Of a DNA stretch of 64,000 nucleotides, positions 63,208-64,000 are shown piece by piece. Made by a program: the position numbers and the translations under genes. The DNA is from an uncultured Clostridia bacterium (GTDB lineage: Bacteria > Bacillota > Clostridia > Lachnospirales > Lachnospiraceae), in assembly GCA_947385955.1 (NCBI GenBank), contig CANDNA010000002.1:62001-126000 (forward strand), written 5' to 3'. The notes under the pieces are model-generated. The model saw nothing but the letters and a program-made list of their open reading frames with translations, was not told where the DNA came from and made no database searches. Position 1 is the stretch's first letter. Each line of letters opens with the position of its first letter.

Positions 63208-64000
63208 TTACCGTTCAAATACATGTTTTACAAATTGGAGGGACTGTTTCACATCCCGGTCCAGCGCTTCTTCCGAGCAGTCCGGCACAATGTTACGCCA
63301 CACCTTGATGTCAGAACCCACTCTGCCGCCGGGCATAACAAACGGCTCCATTACCACAGCTCCCTGATATCCGATGTCTCTGAGCGCCTGTCCTATTTCC
63401 GCCCAGGGCATGGTCCCTCTGCCGGGTACCTGTCGGTTCCTCTCTCCGATATGGAAATGTCCCAGCCTGCTGCCTGCCTGACGTATCGCTGCTCCCAGAT
63501 TATCTTCCTCTACATTCATATGGAAGGTATCCAGCATAACCTTTACATGGCTGCTGCCCACCGCATCCACATAAGCCAACGCCTCTTCACAGGTATTGAG
63601 CAGATAGCCTTCGAACCGGTTCAGACATTCCATTCCCAGCGTCACATCATATTCTTCCGCATACCGGGCTATCTTTTTCATATTCTGCACCGACCGTTCC
63701 CAGTCCCCTTCTTTGTCAACCGGCCTGGTATAATCCACAGGCCAGTACGAGTACAGGCCCCCGCCCAGCGTATGAATCCCAAGTACATGCAGCTTTCTCA
63801 AGGTTTCCCGGTAAAATGCCACCGTATTTTCCTGTACTTTCGGATCCGCCGACCCCGGGTTTTCTTCCGGCCCCGGGCCATAGCCTGCGGTCAGCATAAT
63901 GTTTTTATCCTCTGCATATTTTTTCAGCTCCAGGAGCTGTTCATCGGTGGTATAGGCAGTCCGGAAAGCGCCGCAGGATATTTCCAGAATATCGAACCCC
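63208..64000 (-). CDS. D-psicose/D-tagatose 3-epimerase-type sugar epimerase (partial)
   Basis: 264 residues are visible; the N-terminus is outside the window. Reading from the edge: GFDILEISCGAF, then GMECLNRFEGY (Glu), VMLDTFHMN (Asp), GHFHIGERNRQVPG (His) and VVMEPFVMPGG (Glu). These four make the Mn/Co site of the ketose 3-epimerase group in the xylose-isomerase TIM-barrel family. It would epimerise ketohexoses at C3. Confidence 0.88.
   Translation of the reverse strand, partial: GFDILEISCGAFRTAYTTDEQLLELKKYAEDKNIMLTAGYGPGPEENPGSADPKVQENTVAFYRETLRKLHVLGIHTLGGGLYSYWPVDYTRPVDKEGDWERSVQNMKKIARYAEEYDVTLGMECLNRFEGYLLNTCEEALAYVDAVGSSHVKVMLDTFHMNVEEDNLGAAIRQAGSRLGHFHIGERNRQVPGRGTMPWAEIGQALRDIGYQGAVVMEPFVMPGGRVGSDIKVWRNIVPDCSEEALDRDVKQSLQFVKHVFER

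Noticed and set aside
1-64000. CRISPR array
   Set aside because: No series of regularly spaced direct repeats was seen; repeats found are isolated palindromes and insertion sequence ends.

Overview
The window reads as chromosome of a spore-forming, low-to-mid GC Firmicute, most likely a gut Lachnospiraceae (Clostridia). The evidence is a SpoIIID sporulation regulator, strong AGGAGG-type ribosome binding sites, short intergenic gaps, PcsB-like C40 peptidase, DUF3048, YARHG and BspA-type leucine-rich proteins, and IS256/IS630 elements. Species assignment is inference; no rRNA gene is present.

Layout. 1-9.7 kb: end of a flavin-reductase-like gene, a hemolysin III membrane protein, a small alarmone synthetase, UDP-sugar genes (galE plus a UDPGP-family uridylyltransferase), and a MoxR ATPase / DUF2201-VWA / leucine-rich protein set. 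9.8-19.1 kb: a cysteine-rich protein, two chemoreceptors, AGCS and AEC transporters, an ACT-domain protein, a PerR/Fur-type regulator with a perfect 7-1-7 Per-like box, and a NYN nuclease. 19.2-24.9 kb: a compact minus-strand block with two RlaP-type nucleotidyltransferases (one fused to TfoX-N), a leucine-rich protein, an R2K-type ATP-grasp protein, an XRE regulator and the RNA ligase RtcB, headed by a tRNA-Lys-like sequence with abnormal positions. This looks like an RNA-repair module and is the most interesting locus here. 24.9-37.5 kb: small conserved proteins, acetyltransferase, AraC and LysR regulators, DUF1848, aldose epimerase, PatB/MalY aminotransferase, DUF3737, histidinol phosphatase and a nucleoside phosphorylase.

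37.5-48.6 kb is an accessory island: an Imm26-like protein, a truncated acidic protein, a frameshifted gene, a DUF5655 nuclease-like gene, a CatB/Vat acetyltransferase, IS3 and TnpV remnants, an AT-rich AvaI/BsoBI-type restriction-modification system with its own HTH controller, a gene broken by a decayed IS630, and an intact IS256-family copy. 48.7-64 kb returns to core genes: guaA, an HD phosphohydrolase, spoIIID, a secreted amidase-like protein, trkA-trkH potassium uptake, dGTPase, PcsB-like peptidase, asnS, a lipoprotein trigger-factor-like isomerase, cardiolipin synthase, a small membrane protein and a partial ketose 3-epimerase.

Working together: galE and the uridylyltransferase supply UDP-sugars; trkA/trkH form one K+ uptake system; the PerR-like regulator beside a CZB-domain chemoreceptor suggests oxidant sensing; the RtcB block probably ends, modifies or seals broken RNA.
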